This document shows positions 15,024 to 22,389 of a DNA stretch of 24,434 bases, in pieces; position 1 is the stretch's first letter, and every line of letters starts with the position of its first letter. This stretch comes from Pseudomonadota bacterium (GTDB lineage: Bacteria > Bdellovibrionota > Bacteriovoracia > Bacteriovoracales > Bacteriovoracaceae). The notes under the pieces are model-generated. The model had not been told where the DNA came from. It made no database searches and saw nothing but the letters and a program-made list of their open reading frames with translations. The DNA is taken from assembly GCA_023432655.1 (NCBI GenBank), contig JAEYUK010000212.1, forward strand, positions 1 through 24,434, written 5' to 3'. A program made the translations under genes and the position numbers.

Positions 15024-15548
15024 TTATTCTCTAACCGATTTTAAATCGGGATCTAAATTTACTTTCTTCGTCTGCTGGTACGTGAGCTTCAGCGGATATC
15101 CTTTAACTTCAATTGTGTAATCTTCATTTCCGACTGCTGTTAAAGTTCCACGAAACTTTTTCTCACCCTTAATGCCCTTTGGAGCATCTTTTGACTGCTC
15201 ATCACTTAGCTGACCCATGATCACAACAGCAATCACTTCACCGATGGTCATATTAAAATGTTCCAGGGTTGCAAGGTGACGGTAGACACCGGGAGATGAG
15301 ACTTCAAGAACCACATCATCCGGAATCCATGTTTCAGTTTCAAAGGCCGGCGAAAGAGCATGGTCGACTTTCACACAATCTTCAATCAGTGCAGATCCGG
15401 TTCGTGGATCCTGAATATAAAGTCTAAGAAGCTTTTGAGAAGTTATGTATTCTAAGTCGTAGAGCCTGTATCCAGCTTCCTGAACAACAGGTTCACACAT
15501 CAAAAAAAACTTTTTTTCTAAGCCACTTCTTTCGCTATTTATATCCAT
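15024..15548 (-). CDS. rimP: Ribosome maturation factor RimP
   Basis: RimP assists maturation of the 30S subunit. The 174-residue protein shows the family landmarks: the N-terminal helix LEKKFFLMCEPVVQEAGYRLYDLEYI, the RLYIQD strand (usually RiyID), CVKVDHALSPAF, LEVSSPGVYRHL (the signature LEVSSPGldRpL), and the C-terminal KVNLDPDL. A short loop insert (about 120-132, DEQSKDAPKGIK) in the C-terminal SH3-like domain is extra. The ATG at 15548 has no ribosome binding site and directly follows a terminator-like hairpin and T run; other in-frame starts would cut into the conserved helix. It is the first gene of the operon, 12 bp before nusA. Confidence 0.93.
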   Translation of the reverse strand: MDINSERSGLEKKFFLMCEPVVQEAGYRLYDLEYITSQKLLRLYIQDPRTGSALIEDCVKVDHALSPAFETETWIPDDVVLEVSSPGVYRHLATLEHFNMTIGEVIAVVIMGQLSDEQSKDAPKGIKGEKKFRGTLTAVGNEDYTIEVKGYPLKLTYQQTKKVNLDPDLKSVRE

Positions 15549-15553
15549 AAAAT

Positions 15554-15579
15554 AAAAAAGGATGGAATAATTTCCACCC
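15554..15579 (-). terminator. Terminator-like hairpin 5 bp before rimP (terminator or attenuator)
   Basis: On the minus strand GGGTGGAA-ATTA-TTCCATCC forms an 8-bp stem with one G-U pair and is followed by six T. It lies 80-105 bp behind the GNAT gene stop and ends 5 bases before the rimP ATG. It could end the upstream transcript, or be a leader attenuator if the rimP promoter lies in 15585-15658. Confidence 0.75.
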
Positions 15580-15658
15580 TATCCTCACTACACAACTAAA
15601 ACGAGCAGGCCTATTTTTTAACAAAGTCTAAGCAAAAGAGCAATTTAAACCATTTGAC

Positions 15659-16099
15659 TCAGAGCAAATAATCCATCATCCAGGCATCTTCCCCATTTGA
15701 GTAATACCCTTTGTTTTTTCTCAGAAGCTGAAATCCGACTTTTTGGTAAAATTTCAGGGCCCGCGCGTTCCCCGCCTCGACTTCCAGATAAACTCTAGAA
15801 GGCCCCAACTCTTTCAAAAACTTAGTGATTTCTTTCCAGAAGGCCAGTGCTTCACCGCTTCCCTGCCGTTCAGGGAGGATTAAAATCTTATACAAGTGGG
15901 CCAAATCATCGCCAGGAATGAGTCCAAAAAGAGCAAAGCCCAATAACTTTTCTCCACCTCTCCACTCGAGAAGTAGACTTTGTGAAGGGTCCAGACTCTT
16001 CCACTGCTCACTTGTCCATGGGTTGGGAAAAAAGCAAGAATCAAGAGCGACGATCTCCTCACTCACCGGGGCACAGAGAAGTTTACCAATAGTATTCAT
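15659..16099 (-). CDS. GNAT family N-acetyltransferase, RimI-like
   Basis: This is an acetyltransferase of about 146 residues. The N-terminal FFPNPWTSEQWKSL matches the fp.pWs...f segment of RimI, LAHLYKILILPERQGSGEA is motif A with the acetyl-CoA loop, and AGNARALKFYQKVGFQ is the C-terminal motif B (N..a..fY.k.GF). RimI acetylates the N-terminal alanine of ribosomal protein S18; the motif similarity and the neighbouring ribosome genes make this attractive but not certain. The ATG at 16099 is preferred because it leaves the conserved fold complete; a TTG at 16138 would add 13 residues, and neither start has a clear ribosome binding site. It overlaps the upstream gene by 17 bp. Confidence 0.8.
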   Translation of the reverse strand: MNTIGKLLCAPVSEEIVALDSCFFPNPWTSEQWKSLDPSQSLLLEWRGGEKLLGFALFGLIPGDDLAHLYKILILPERQGSGEALAFWKEITKFLKELGPSRVYLEVEAGNARALKFYQKVGFQLLRKNKGYYSNGEDAWMMDYLL

Positions 16100-16697
16100 G
16101 GGAAAACTGCTTATCGAGGGATTCAACGAAGAGATCAACGGAAGAACGGATATCCTGAAAACTAGTTTGGCTTTTTAATTGACCGCCATAACGTGCCTTG
16201 AGGTAGATTTCGAGCTCAAGGAGTCCAATAAAATTTGTTTTCAACCCTTCTTTATAAAGAATTTCCGGATCACATTTATTGGCCACAACACTTTCACGGA
16301 CTAATTTTATAACGGCCGGGTCGATTTCCGTCCTTTGATTCTCGGCGTAGCGCAACATTTTAAACAAGTATCTCATCTTTTGAAGAAGCTTTTCTTCCTG
16401 GTGAAGAAATTTACGTGATTCTTCAGCACCCTTGGGGAAATTTTTTATAAAGCCATTTAAACTCCCAATCAGTCCTTTTCCGAAGTACTGAACCACGAAA
16501 GAATTATCGTAAACACAGTTTAGGGCCTTTAAGTTACGGTACTGAAAATGAAAGTCGTTAAAGGAAATGGTACGGTCGAGAATTTTTATCAAAAAACGAT
16601 CGGAGGAAATGACGGCAGCGCCACTTCCTCCGATGAGAAGACTATACAGGAGAACTGATTTCAATATTGGCGATATTCTTTTGTTTAACAACTTCAT
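16083..16697 (-). CDS. Unknown exported or membrane-anchored protein
   Basis: I do not recognise this protein of about 204 residues. It begins with a basic stretch and a hydrophobic segment (about 12-30 from the second ATG, LLYSLLIGGSGAAVIS), so it is exported or anchored in the inner membrane. KILDRTISFNDFHFQYRNL then resembles the start of SurA/PpiC-type chaperone N-domains, but no parvulin domain follows. Two cysteines (LNCVYD, NKCDP) might form a disulfide. The rest is helical and charged. The start is uncertain: ATG at 16697 or 16718, neither with a good ribosome binding site. It lies between a TPR/winged-helix regulator (56-bp overlap) and a GNAT enzyme (17-bp overlap), so the three are probably translated together. 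Confidence 0.75.
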   Translation of the reverse strand: MKLLNKRISPILKSVLLYSLLIGGSGAAVISSDRFLIKILDRTISFNDFHFQYRNLKALNCVYDNSFVVQYFGKGLIGSLNGFIKNFPKGAEESRKFLHQEEKLLQKMRYLFKMLRYAENQRTEIDPAVIKLVRESVVANKCDPEILYKEGLKTNFIGLLELEIYLKARYGGQLKSQTSFQDIRSSVDLFVESLDKQFSHEYYW

Positions 16698-17901
16698 TTT
16701 CTTTATGAAAGCGAGCATTCACACGTGGATTGAATGTGTAACCATCTTTGCCACGAAGAATATACTGGCGCTTAATTCCTTTAGGCTCAATGAGCTTTCT
16801 TAAGCGGCTGATACTGGTATAGATCAGCTTGTCATGGATAAGAGGGTTATATTCATCTTTCCAGATCATTTTTGCGAGATCTTCTTTATTATAATAAGTT
16901 CCCGGAGTTTGGGCCAACAGGAAAAGGATTTCAAGAAGCACAAAGCGGTGTTTAAAGTCGATCACCCCTAGGGCCTTCTCGTGAATCACACGGTTATGGC
17001 GGTCAAGATAAAGATCAACACTTGAGTCATTAACATCTTCAACTTCCATCATGACCAGTTGCTGTAGACGTTTGAAATACTCATCATCCAGTGAATTTTG
17101 CGCAATTCCGAAAAGAAGTAAGGCCTTAGAGAATTCACCCATTTTCTTTAAAGAAATCCCTTTATTCAGAAGGACGTAGTTATGCATGTTCCAGCAGCGC
17201 TTAGAATGAAGAAGCTTCATCGCTAAATCATAATGAGGTAAAGCGCCGTTGTAGTCGCCAGACTCACGAAGGGCATTCCCCCAAAGAAGGTGCATTGAAC
17301 CTTTAAGGTAGCCTTTCTTGAGAATATTCAGAAGTTCATTCAACTGATTTAGTTGAACAATCGTTTCCTGGAAATTCTTCATTTGATAGGCGTTGGTCGC
17401 CATGGCGTAGAGAGATTTCGCCATCAGTTCTGGTTCATTTTCCATCTGGGCCTTGCGGTAGGCCTGCTGGAAGTTTTTCTGAGCTTCGGTAAATTCCCCA
17501 CGGTAGGTATTGACTACGGCGGCATTATAAAAATATTCACCATTCAATGAAGGGAGGACACTCACTACTTGATCTAAAAGGTCACTGGAAAGTTTGATAT
17601 ACTTATCGGCTTCTTTCTCATTCAACCCTTCAGAGTAGATTCGAATAAGGAACCCGTAAATTTTAAACATGGCAAAAGCATCTTGAGGAAGATCAGTGCG
17701 CTTTAAAGCTTCTAAGAAATGCTCTTCAGCTTTTTCGAAATCGGCCTTATCGTAGAAAATTTTAGCAAGTCGATAGTGTCCCTGACCTTCAATCCGGCTT
17801 GAATCGCTCGGAAGATGAGCAAGAAAACGATCGTCTTTATTCAGATCCACCACAGCTCTACTCATCAACGTTTCAATTGAAGGTGTTTGAATGGTGTCCA
17901 T
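16642..17901 (-). CDS. TPR-repeat regulator with C-terminal OmpR-type winged helix
   Basis: This is a 419-residue cytoplasmic protein. Residues about 38-290 are helical TPR-like repeats (for example YRLAKIFYDKADFEKAEEHF, FTEAQKNFQQAYRKA, GDYNGALPHYDLAMKL, GEFSKALLLFGIAQ). Residues about 300-392 form an OmpR/PhoB-type DNA-binding domain: VLLEILFLLAQTPGTYYNKE, DLAKMIWKDE, then YTSISRLRKLI as recognition helix, and the wing KGIKRQYILRGKDGYTF. No receiver domain is present, so input probably comes through TPR interactions rather than phosphorylation. The domain order is the reverse of SARP-type activators, which have the winged helix first. The start has AGGAGG 5 nt upstream. It heads a three-gene overlapping set. 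Confidence 0.85.
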   Translation of the reverse strand: MDTIQTPSIETLMSRAVVDLNKDDRFLAHLPSDSSRIEGQGHYRLAKIFYDKADFEKAEEHFLEALKRTDLPQDAFAMFKIYGFLIRIYSEGLNEKEADKYIKLSSDLLDQVVSVLPSLNGEYFYNAAVVNTYRGEFTEAQKNFQQAYRKAQMENEPELMAKSLYAMATNAYQMKNFQETIVQLNQLNELLNILKKGYLKGSMHLLWGNALRESGDYNGALPHYDLAMKLLHSKRCWNMHNYVLLNKGISLKKMGEFSKALLLFGIAQNSLDDEYFKRLQQLVMMEVEDVNDSSVDLYLDRHNRVIHEKALGVIDFKHRFVLLEILFLLAQTPGTYYNKEDLAKMIWKDEYNPLIHDKLIYTSISRLRKLIEPKGIKRQYILRGKDGYTFNPRVNARFHKENEVVKQKNIANIEISSPV

Positions 17902-18220
17902 AAGGCCTCCTAAGAAAATGAAGTAAAATCACTTGATCTTACAATTCAACTGATGGGTGGTTAAACCTTATCCCTGACAAAAAAGCAAGATTACAGTTGA
18001 AGTGGACCCAAAAAAGGTAAAAAACACAGTCTTTTCTTAGGCTTATACGGTGTAAGACTTGCCCGTATTAAACCTGATTAATCTCAATCTTGGGGAGAAT
18101 CTTACAGCTTCCCGAAAACAGCATGAAGCTCTTCTAACTCATTGAATGATCGACCTTTGATTGGTATTGTTTAAAGCGGTAAATCCCCACCTATTATCTA
18201 GTCTTCTTGAGAGGAGCTTC
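17902..18220. other. 319-bp divergent intergenic region upstream of thrS
   Basis: It separates the minus-strand TPR regulator from the plus-strand thrS and must hold the promoters of both. I see no coding frame in it, no remnant of a TGS domain (the thrS frame stops at 18158-18160), no T-box-like motif and no terminator hairpin. Confidence 0.7.
18142..18170 (+). promoter_or_regulatory. Candidate promoter of thrS-ddl
   Basis: TTGAAT (18142-18147), a 17-bp spacer and TATTGT (18165-18170) lie about 50 bp before the thrS ATG at 18221. Confidence 0.3.
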
Positions 18221-19975
18221 ATGGCCAAATATGATTTAGATACTTTAAGACACTCAACTGCTCACTTAATGGCCCAGGCCATCATGGAACTATTCCCAAA
18301 TGAGAATGTTCAATTAGGGATCGGGCCTACGATTGAGAATGGTTTTTACTACGATATCGACATGACCACTAAGCTCACGGAAGAAAATCTCAAGCAAGTG
18401 GAAGAAAAGATGAAAGAAATCATCAAGCGTAATCTTCCAGTTGTTCGACATGAAGTATCTCGTGCCGAAGCCTTGAAACTTTTTGAAGAAAGAGGGCAAA
18501 AACTTAAATGCGAACTTATCCGAGATATTCCGGAAGGCGAAGTGATCAGTTACTACACTCAAGGAGAAGCTTTCTTTGATCTGTGTACTGGCCCTCACGT
18601 AGAGAAAACTTCAGAACTTACTTTCTGGTTTAAACTTCTTCATACCGCTGGGGCCTACTGGAGAGGTGATCAGACTCGTCCGATGCTTCAACGTATTTAT
18701 GCTGCTTGCTTCAGTTCTAAAGAGGAACTCCGAGAATACTTAACCATGCTCGAAGAGGCCAAGAAGCGAGACCACCGTAAACTTGGTAAAGAACTCGAAC
18801 TCTTCATCTTTGATCCGGTCGCTCCTGCTTCGCCTTTTTTCATGCCGAAGGGAACAATGGTCTATAATGGGCTGGTTGATTTCATGCGCAGGATTTACAA
18901 AAAGTTCGACTACCAGGAAGTCATCACTCCGCAAGTTTTAGACTCTGATCTGTGGCACACTTCTGGTCACTATGAAAAATACAAAGAGAACATGTACTTC
19001 ACCCAAATCGATGACAGAGAATTTGCTCTTAAACCGATGAACTGCCCGTGTCACATGCTGATGTTCTCTCATCACCGTTATTCCTACCGCGATCTTCCTC
19101 TACGTTTTGCCGATTTTGGTCGCCTACACCGTTATGAAAAATCAGGTGTGGTAGCAGGTCTTACACGTGTTCGTACTTTCTGTCAGGATGATGCTCACAT
19201 CTTTATCCAAACTGACGGCATTCAGGACGAAATCAAAACACTTATGAACATGTTCTTTATTGGATATGAGCACTTCGGGTTTAAGAAAATTAAAATTGGT
19301 CTTTCTACTCGACCTGAAATGAGAGTGGGATCTGATGAAGCCTGGGATCAGGCAGAAGCGGCCTTAAAAGCAGCTCTGGATTCTTCGGGACGCGATTACT
19401 TTGTAAATGAAGGCGATGGGGCCTTCTATGGTCCTAAAATTGATATTCAAGTGGCCGATGCTATCGGCAGATACCATCAGCTAGGAACAATCCAACTCGA
19501 TTTCCAATTGCCGGATCGCTTTGATCTTAAATTCACTAACCAAAATGGTGAAATGGAAAGACCCGTGGTTATCCACCGCGCCCTTCTGGGTTCTTTGGAA
19601 AGATTTATTGGTGTTTATCTTGAACATGTGGGTGGAGCCTTCCCATTCTGGCTTTCTCCAGAACAAGCAGTGATTGTTCCTATTAAAAACGAGCAGCATC
19701 TGGAAGCCGCTCAAAAACTTGCAATGGAACTTAAAAAGAAAGGTTTCCGAGTAAGAGTAGATGACCGAAATGAATCTATGGGTTTCAAAACTCGTCAGGC
19801 ACAAACCGGAAAAATTCCATTCATGCTTGTTCTAGGTGACAAGGAAATTGAAGAGAATGCGGTGGCGGTACGTAAATACGGCGAACAAAAAACAGAAACT
19901 ATGCCTCGGGCAGATCTGATCGCTTTATTTGAAACATTAGATTTAGAAAAAGTTCCAGCGGAACTCCGGGATTAG
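18221..19975 (+). CDS. thrS: Threonyl-tRNA synthetase lacking the TGS domain
   Basis: ThrRS charges tRNA-Thr with threonine. The chosen ATG at 18221 has GAGAGGAG upstream; a TTG at 18161 would only add 20 non-conserved residues. The 584-residue product begins at the editing domain and lacks the roughly 60-residue N-terminal TGS domain of the 642-residue E. coli enzyme. The editing site is intact: His11 and His15 (HSTAH), Cys122 and His126 (LCTGPH). The class II core has motif 2 and the zinc ligands Cys275 (MNCPCH), His326 (DDAHIF) and the later His in PVVIHRALLGSLERF. An anticodon-binding domain ends the protein (from about 490). One base separates its stop from the ddl ATG. Confidence 0.96.
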   Translation: MAKYDLDTLRHSTAHLMAQAIMELFPNENVQLGIGPTIENGFYYDIDMTTKLTEENLKQVEEKMKEIIKRNLPVVRHEVSRAEALKLFEERGQKLKCELIRDIPEGEVISYYTQGEAFFDLCTGPHVEKTSELTFWFKLLHTAGAYWRGDQTRPMLQRIYAACFSSKEELREYLTMLEEAKKRDHRKLGKELELFIFDPVAPASPFFMPKGTMVYNGLVDFMRRIYKKFDYQEVITPQVLDSDLWHTSGHYEKYKENMYFTQIDDREFALKPMNCPCHMLMFSHHRYSYRDLPLRFADFGRLHRYEKSGVVAGLTRVRTFCQDDAHIFIQTDGIQDEIKTLMNMFFIGYEHFGFKKIKIGLSTRPEMRVGSDEAWDQAEAALKAALDSSGRDYFVNEGDGAFYGPKIDIQVADAIGRYHQLGTIQLDFQLPDRFDLKFTNQNGEMERPVVIHRALLGSLERFIGVYLEHVGGAFPFWLSPEQAVIVPIKNEQHLEAAQKLAMELKKKGFRVRVDDRNESMGFKTRQAQTGKIPFMLVLGDKEIEENAVAVRKYGEQKTETMPRADLIALFETLDLEKVPAELRD

Positions 19976-19976
19976 T

Positions 19977-20975
19977 ATGACTAAAAAAAATGTCCTCCTC
20001 CTTTGTGGAGGAGGTAGCAGTGAACATGAAGTTTCACTTCGATCGGTTAAGTTTTACGAGGCAGCATTGGAAAAAATGCCGGCCTTTAATACCATCCTGA
20101 TTGAAATAGATAAACAAGGTCACTGGGTCGATAAGACAGGGAAAAAATACTTGCTCGATGGAAAGCGCTATCTGAGGGCTTTTGAGCAGGATGGTGATCC
20201 AGGTACCAAGATTGACGTAGCAATCCCCTGTATCCATGGTTACCCAGGTGAAACCGGAGATCTTCAATCATATTTTGAAATGATTAAGCTCCCCTATTTC
20301 GGCTGTAATTCTGAAACCTCAAAAATGTGTTTCAACAAAATAACAACCAAGATGTGGGCTTCGGCCTTGGGAGTGGAAAATACGCCTTATATTTTTGCCT
20401 CAGAAAATAATGAGAAAACTCTTCAGGATGTATTAGCATTCCAAAAGCTTCACGGGGAAATTGTGATCAAAGCTTCCAACCAGGGTTCTTCGGTGGGCTG
20501 CTACATTCTGGCACAAGGGCAGGCCCCCAAAAAGACCTTAGATGAAGCTTTCGGCCTTTCGCCCTTTGTTCTGATTGAAAAGAGAATGAGACCGCGAGAA
20601 CTCGAAGTTTCGGCCTATGAATTTGATGGTAAGATTCAAATTTCATACCCAGGTGAAATCATCACCCCTACTTCCACTTTTTATACTTATGAAGAAAAGT
20701 ATTCGGCCAGTAGTCAGTCCCAAACGGTGATTAGGGCAGAAAACGTGACTCCTGAACAAGTGGCGACAATCACTGACTATGCTACTAAACTTTATCGAGG
20801 CTTAAAAATTCGTCATCTTTCCCGGATTGATTTCTTTCTCGATAATGGCCGAATTTACCTGAACGAGATAAACACGTTCCCAGGCTCCACTTCCATTTCG
20901 ATGTTTCCTAAGATGATGGAGGCCAACGGTCACTCATTTACCGCCTACTTAGAACAACACCTCCATAATTTGTAG
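19977..20975 (+). CDS. ddl: D-alanine--D-alanine ligase
   Basis: Ddl joins two D-alanines with ATP, providing the terminal dipeptide of peptidoglycan stems. The 332 residues show the ATP-grasp layout: GGGSSEHEVSLRS at the start, HGYPGETGDLQSYFE (usually HG..GEDG.iQG), KASNQGSSVG as phosphate-binding loop, EKRMRPRELEVS, the Tyr-bearing YEEKYSAS omega loop, SRIDFF, and LNEINTFPGSTSISMFPKM with the magnesium-binding Glu/Asn. All expected catalytic residues appear present. The ATG lies one base after the thrS stop without a good ribosome binding site of its own, so its translation is probably coupled to thrS. Confidence 0.95.
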   Translation: MTKKNVLLLCGGGSSEHEVSLRSVKFYEAALEKMPAFNTILIEIDKQGHWVDKTGKKYLLDGKRYLRAFEQDGDPGTKIDVAIPCIHGYPGETGDLQSYFEMIKLPYFGCNSETSKMCFNKITTKMWASALGVENTPYIFASENNEKTLQDVLAFQKLHGEIVIKASNQGSSVGCYILAQGQAPKKTLDEAFGLSPFVLIEKRMRPRELEVSAYEFDGKIQISYPGEIITPTSTFYTYEEKYSASSQSQTVIRAENVTPEQVATITDYATKLYRGLKIRHLSRIDFFLDNGRIYLNEINTFPGSTSISMFPKMMEANGHSFTAYLEQHLHNL

Positions 20976-20985
20976 AATTTCCTCT

Positions 20986-21028
20986 CCCTGTACCGATTTT
21001 GGGTTAAAATACCAACAGAGGTACAGGG
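20986..21028 (+). promoter_or_regulatory. Inverted repeat that can sequester the RBS of the HD-GYP-like gene
   Basis: A perfect 9-bp pair CCCTGTACC (20986-20994) and GGTACAGGG (21020-21028) encloses 25 bases. The right arm covers the Shine-Dalgarno GAGG (21018-21021) and ends one base before the ATG at 21030. In RNA the stem would hide the ribosome binding site; in DNA it could equally be a protein-binding dyad. Confidence 0.55.
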
Positions 21029-21029
21029 A

Positions 21030-22049
21030 ATGCTCCAGGCCAGTAATTTTATTTCATATTCAGAACAACATAAACTGTCGCTAAAGCTGCGCTCTATTCT
21101 GGTTGGTGAATTGTACCTTGCCCGGAAAATGAAACACCCAGTTTACATTTTTAAGAATGGTCTCTTCTATCCGGTCATCAATGAAAGTAGCGTCCCTTCC
21201 AAAGAGCAAATCAATACATTAATTAAAAATGATCATCGAGAAGTATATATCTACCCGGATGATAAGAGCGAAATTAAAAAGAATCTTGAAACAGCTTTGA
21301 TTAAAGTGACACGCTCTCTTTCGGTAGGTGATCCGCTGGAGAACGGGACGAAGGATCTGAAGCTTCTTTCATTGAATCTTGGAGGACTTTACCAGAATCC
21401 TCACAATGATGAATTATTAATGCTTCAGTTTCAGAGTTCTCAGAACCTCAGTAAATTTCTCTTAGAGAATAAGAAACTTCAGTCACACTTTTATCAGAAT
21501 CTTTTACGGGAAAATTTTCACTTCACAGTATCTCAGCCGATGCTTTCCTCCCTGCTCTTGCTCTCCTTTTTGCAATCGATTCACTTGTTTCATGACAAGG
21601 AAGTGGAAAACTTATTTCTTGCTAGTTATCTAAAAGATATCGGTCTTTCGATGATCCCTGGGGACAAGTACGATCTTAAAACATTAACGACGCGGGACCA
21701 GGAATTGTTCGCAAATCATGCGGATTTCTCTTTTGATCTTCTGGAGGGTCGCGTTCCCTTCTCAAAAAATTATCTGACAATCATTAAGCACCACCATTTT
21801 TTGAACGACAAAATGAAGGACTTAATCAGCAAAGATAAAAAGAAATCTGAACCCGATATTATCTTCGGTCTTGATAGTACCTTAGTATCTGTGTTTGATA
21901 TTCTGGTGGCCATGACCGCCGATCGCCCCTATCGCAAAGGAACAAGCCTCTTTCAGGCGCTCGAACTCATCAAAAAGATGATGGCCGATGAATACCCTCA
22001 AGAGTTTAAAGCTCTGGTAATCTTTTTAAAACAATTTTACAAAAACTAG
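21030..22049 (+). CDS. Degenerate HD-GYP domain protein
   Basis: The C-terminal half of this 339-residue protein follows the HD-GYP phosphodiesterase plan, while the key residues are lost. LFLASYLKDIGLSMIPGD (196-212) corresponds to aALLHDIGKi.ip, but the metal-binding His is Lys202. FANHADFSFDLLEG (227-240) matches the next His helix. IIKHHHFLND (251-260) replaces the HHE..dG.GYP motif, and FDILVAMTADRPYRKG (289-304) is the conserved region following it. The N-terminal half (1-160) contains YIFKNGLFYPVI and other short strands that I do not recognise. Catalysis of c-di-GMP hydrolysis is improbable; a binding or scaffolding role is inferred. It follows ddl by 54 bp, with an RBS-hiding inverted repeat in the gap. 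Confidence 0.75.
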   Translation: MLQASNFISYSEQHKLSLKLRSILVGELYLARKMKHPVYIFKNGLFYPVINESSVPSKEQINTLIKNDHREVYIYPDDKSEIKKNLETALIKVTRSLSVGDPLENGTKDLKLLSLNLGGLYQNPHNDELLMLQFQSSQNLSKFLLENKKLQSHFYQNLLRENFHFTVSQPMLSSLLLLSFLQSIHLFHDKEVENLFLASYLKDIGLSMIPGDKYDLKTLTTRDQELFANHADFSFDLLEGRVPFSKNYLTIIKHHHFLNDKMKDLISKDKKKSEPDIIFGLDSTLVSVFDILVAMTADRPYRKGTSLFQALELIKKMMADEYPQEFKALVIFLKQFYKN

Positions 22050-22138
22050 GTCTTTTCAAAGTCATCATAATTTTTCCATAATCAAACTATAGCAAAAGTT
22101 TCAGGGTAGAAACTTACCAGAATTCTAAGGAGGGAATA

Positions 22139-22357
22139 ATGGCGCAGGAACAGAGTCCGCTTACGGGTATTATTGAAGAAGATAAAGTTGTTATCGACTT
22201 CGGGGAGTTCGAAGGAAAATCAGTGCTTGAAATCGCTGATACGAAGCCGGACTTTTATCAATTTCTGGTAGAGCAAAAAGAGAGTGGAAATTTTGCTATC
22301 AGAAGGACTAAAGATAAGATCTATCGACTGTATGTCCATCAATCTCTTCTAAACTAA
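22139..22357 (+). CDS. Small conserved protein (72 residues), DUF3820/ExoX-C-like
   Basis: This gene has an excellent ribosome binding site (AAGGAGG, 7 nt before ATG) and its own terminator, which makes a real small gene likely. Residues 17-44 (VVIDFGEFEGKSVLEIADTK then PDFYQFLVEQ) fit the short fG.ykGk.i.ei....yy.WLv pattern seen in DUF3820 proteins and at the C-terminus of exonuclease X-type proteins. The rest, FAIRRTKDKIYRLYVHQ, is basic and could bind nucleic acid. There is no catalytic exonuclease domain, so it would be a stand-alone form. The assignment is by pattern only. It lies 89 bp behind the HD-GYP-like gene. Confidence 0.75.
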   Translation: MAQEQSPLTGIIEEDKVVIDFGEFEGKSVLEIADTKPDFYQFLVEQKESGNFAIRRTKDKIYRLYVHQSLLN

Positions 22358-22360
22358 TTT

Positions 22361-22389
22361 AAAAAGCCCCATTCGAGGGGCTTTTTTTT
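22361..22389. terminator. Bidirectional terminator
   Basis: Stem GCCCC/GGGGC (22366-22370, 22377-22381) with loop ATTCGA has five A before and eight T after. It serves the small gene ending at 22357 and the convergent Nudix-MBL gene, whose stop codon overlaps the T run. Confidence 0.85.

Noticed and set aside
15585..15658. Possible tRNA gene before rimP, as metY precedes rimP in E. coli
   Set aside because: No cloverleaf, T-loop GTTCGA or CCA-end pattern on either strand.
17945..18001. 8-bp inverted repeat TTCAACTG...CAGTTGAA in the thrS upstream region
   Set aside because: With a 41-bp spacer in a 319-bp region, a pair of this size is expected about once by chance.
18161..18220. TTG-initiated extension of thrS that might be a TGS remnant
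   Set aside because: It adds only 20 unrelated residues, is preceded by an in-frame stop at 18158-18160, and the downstream ATG has a proper ribosome binding site.
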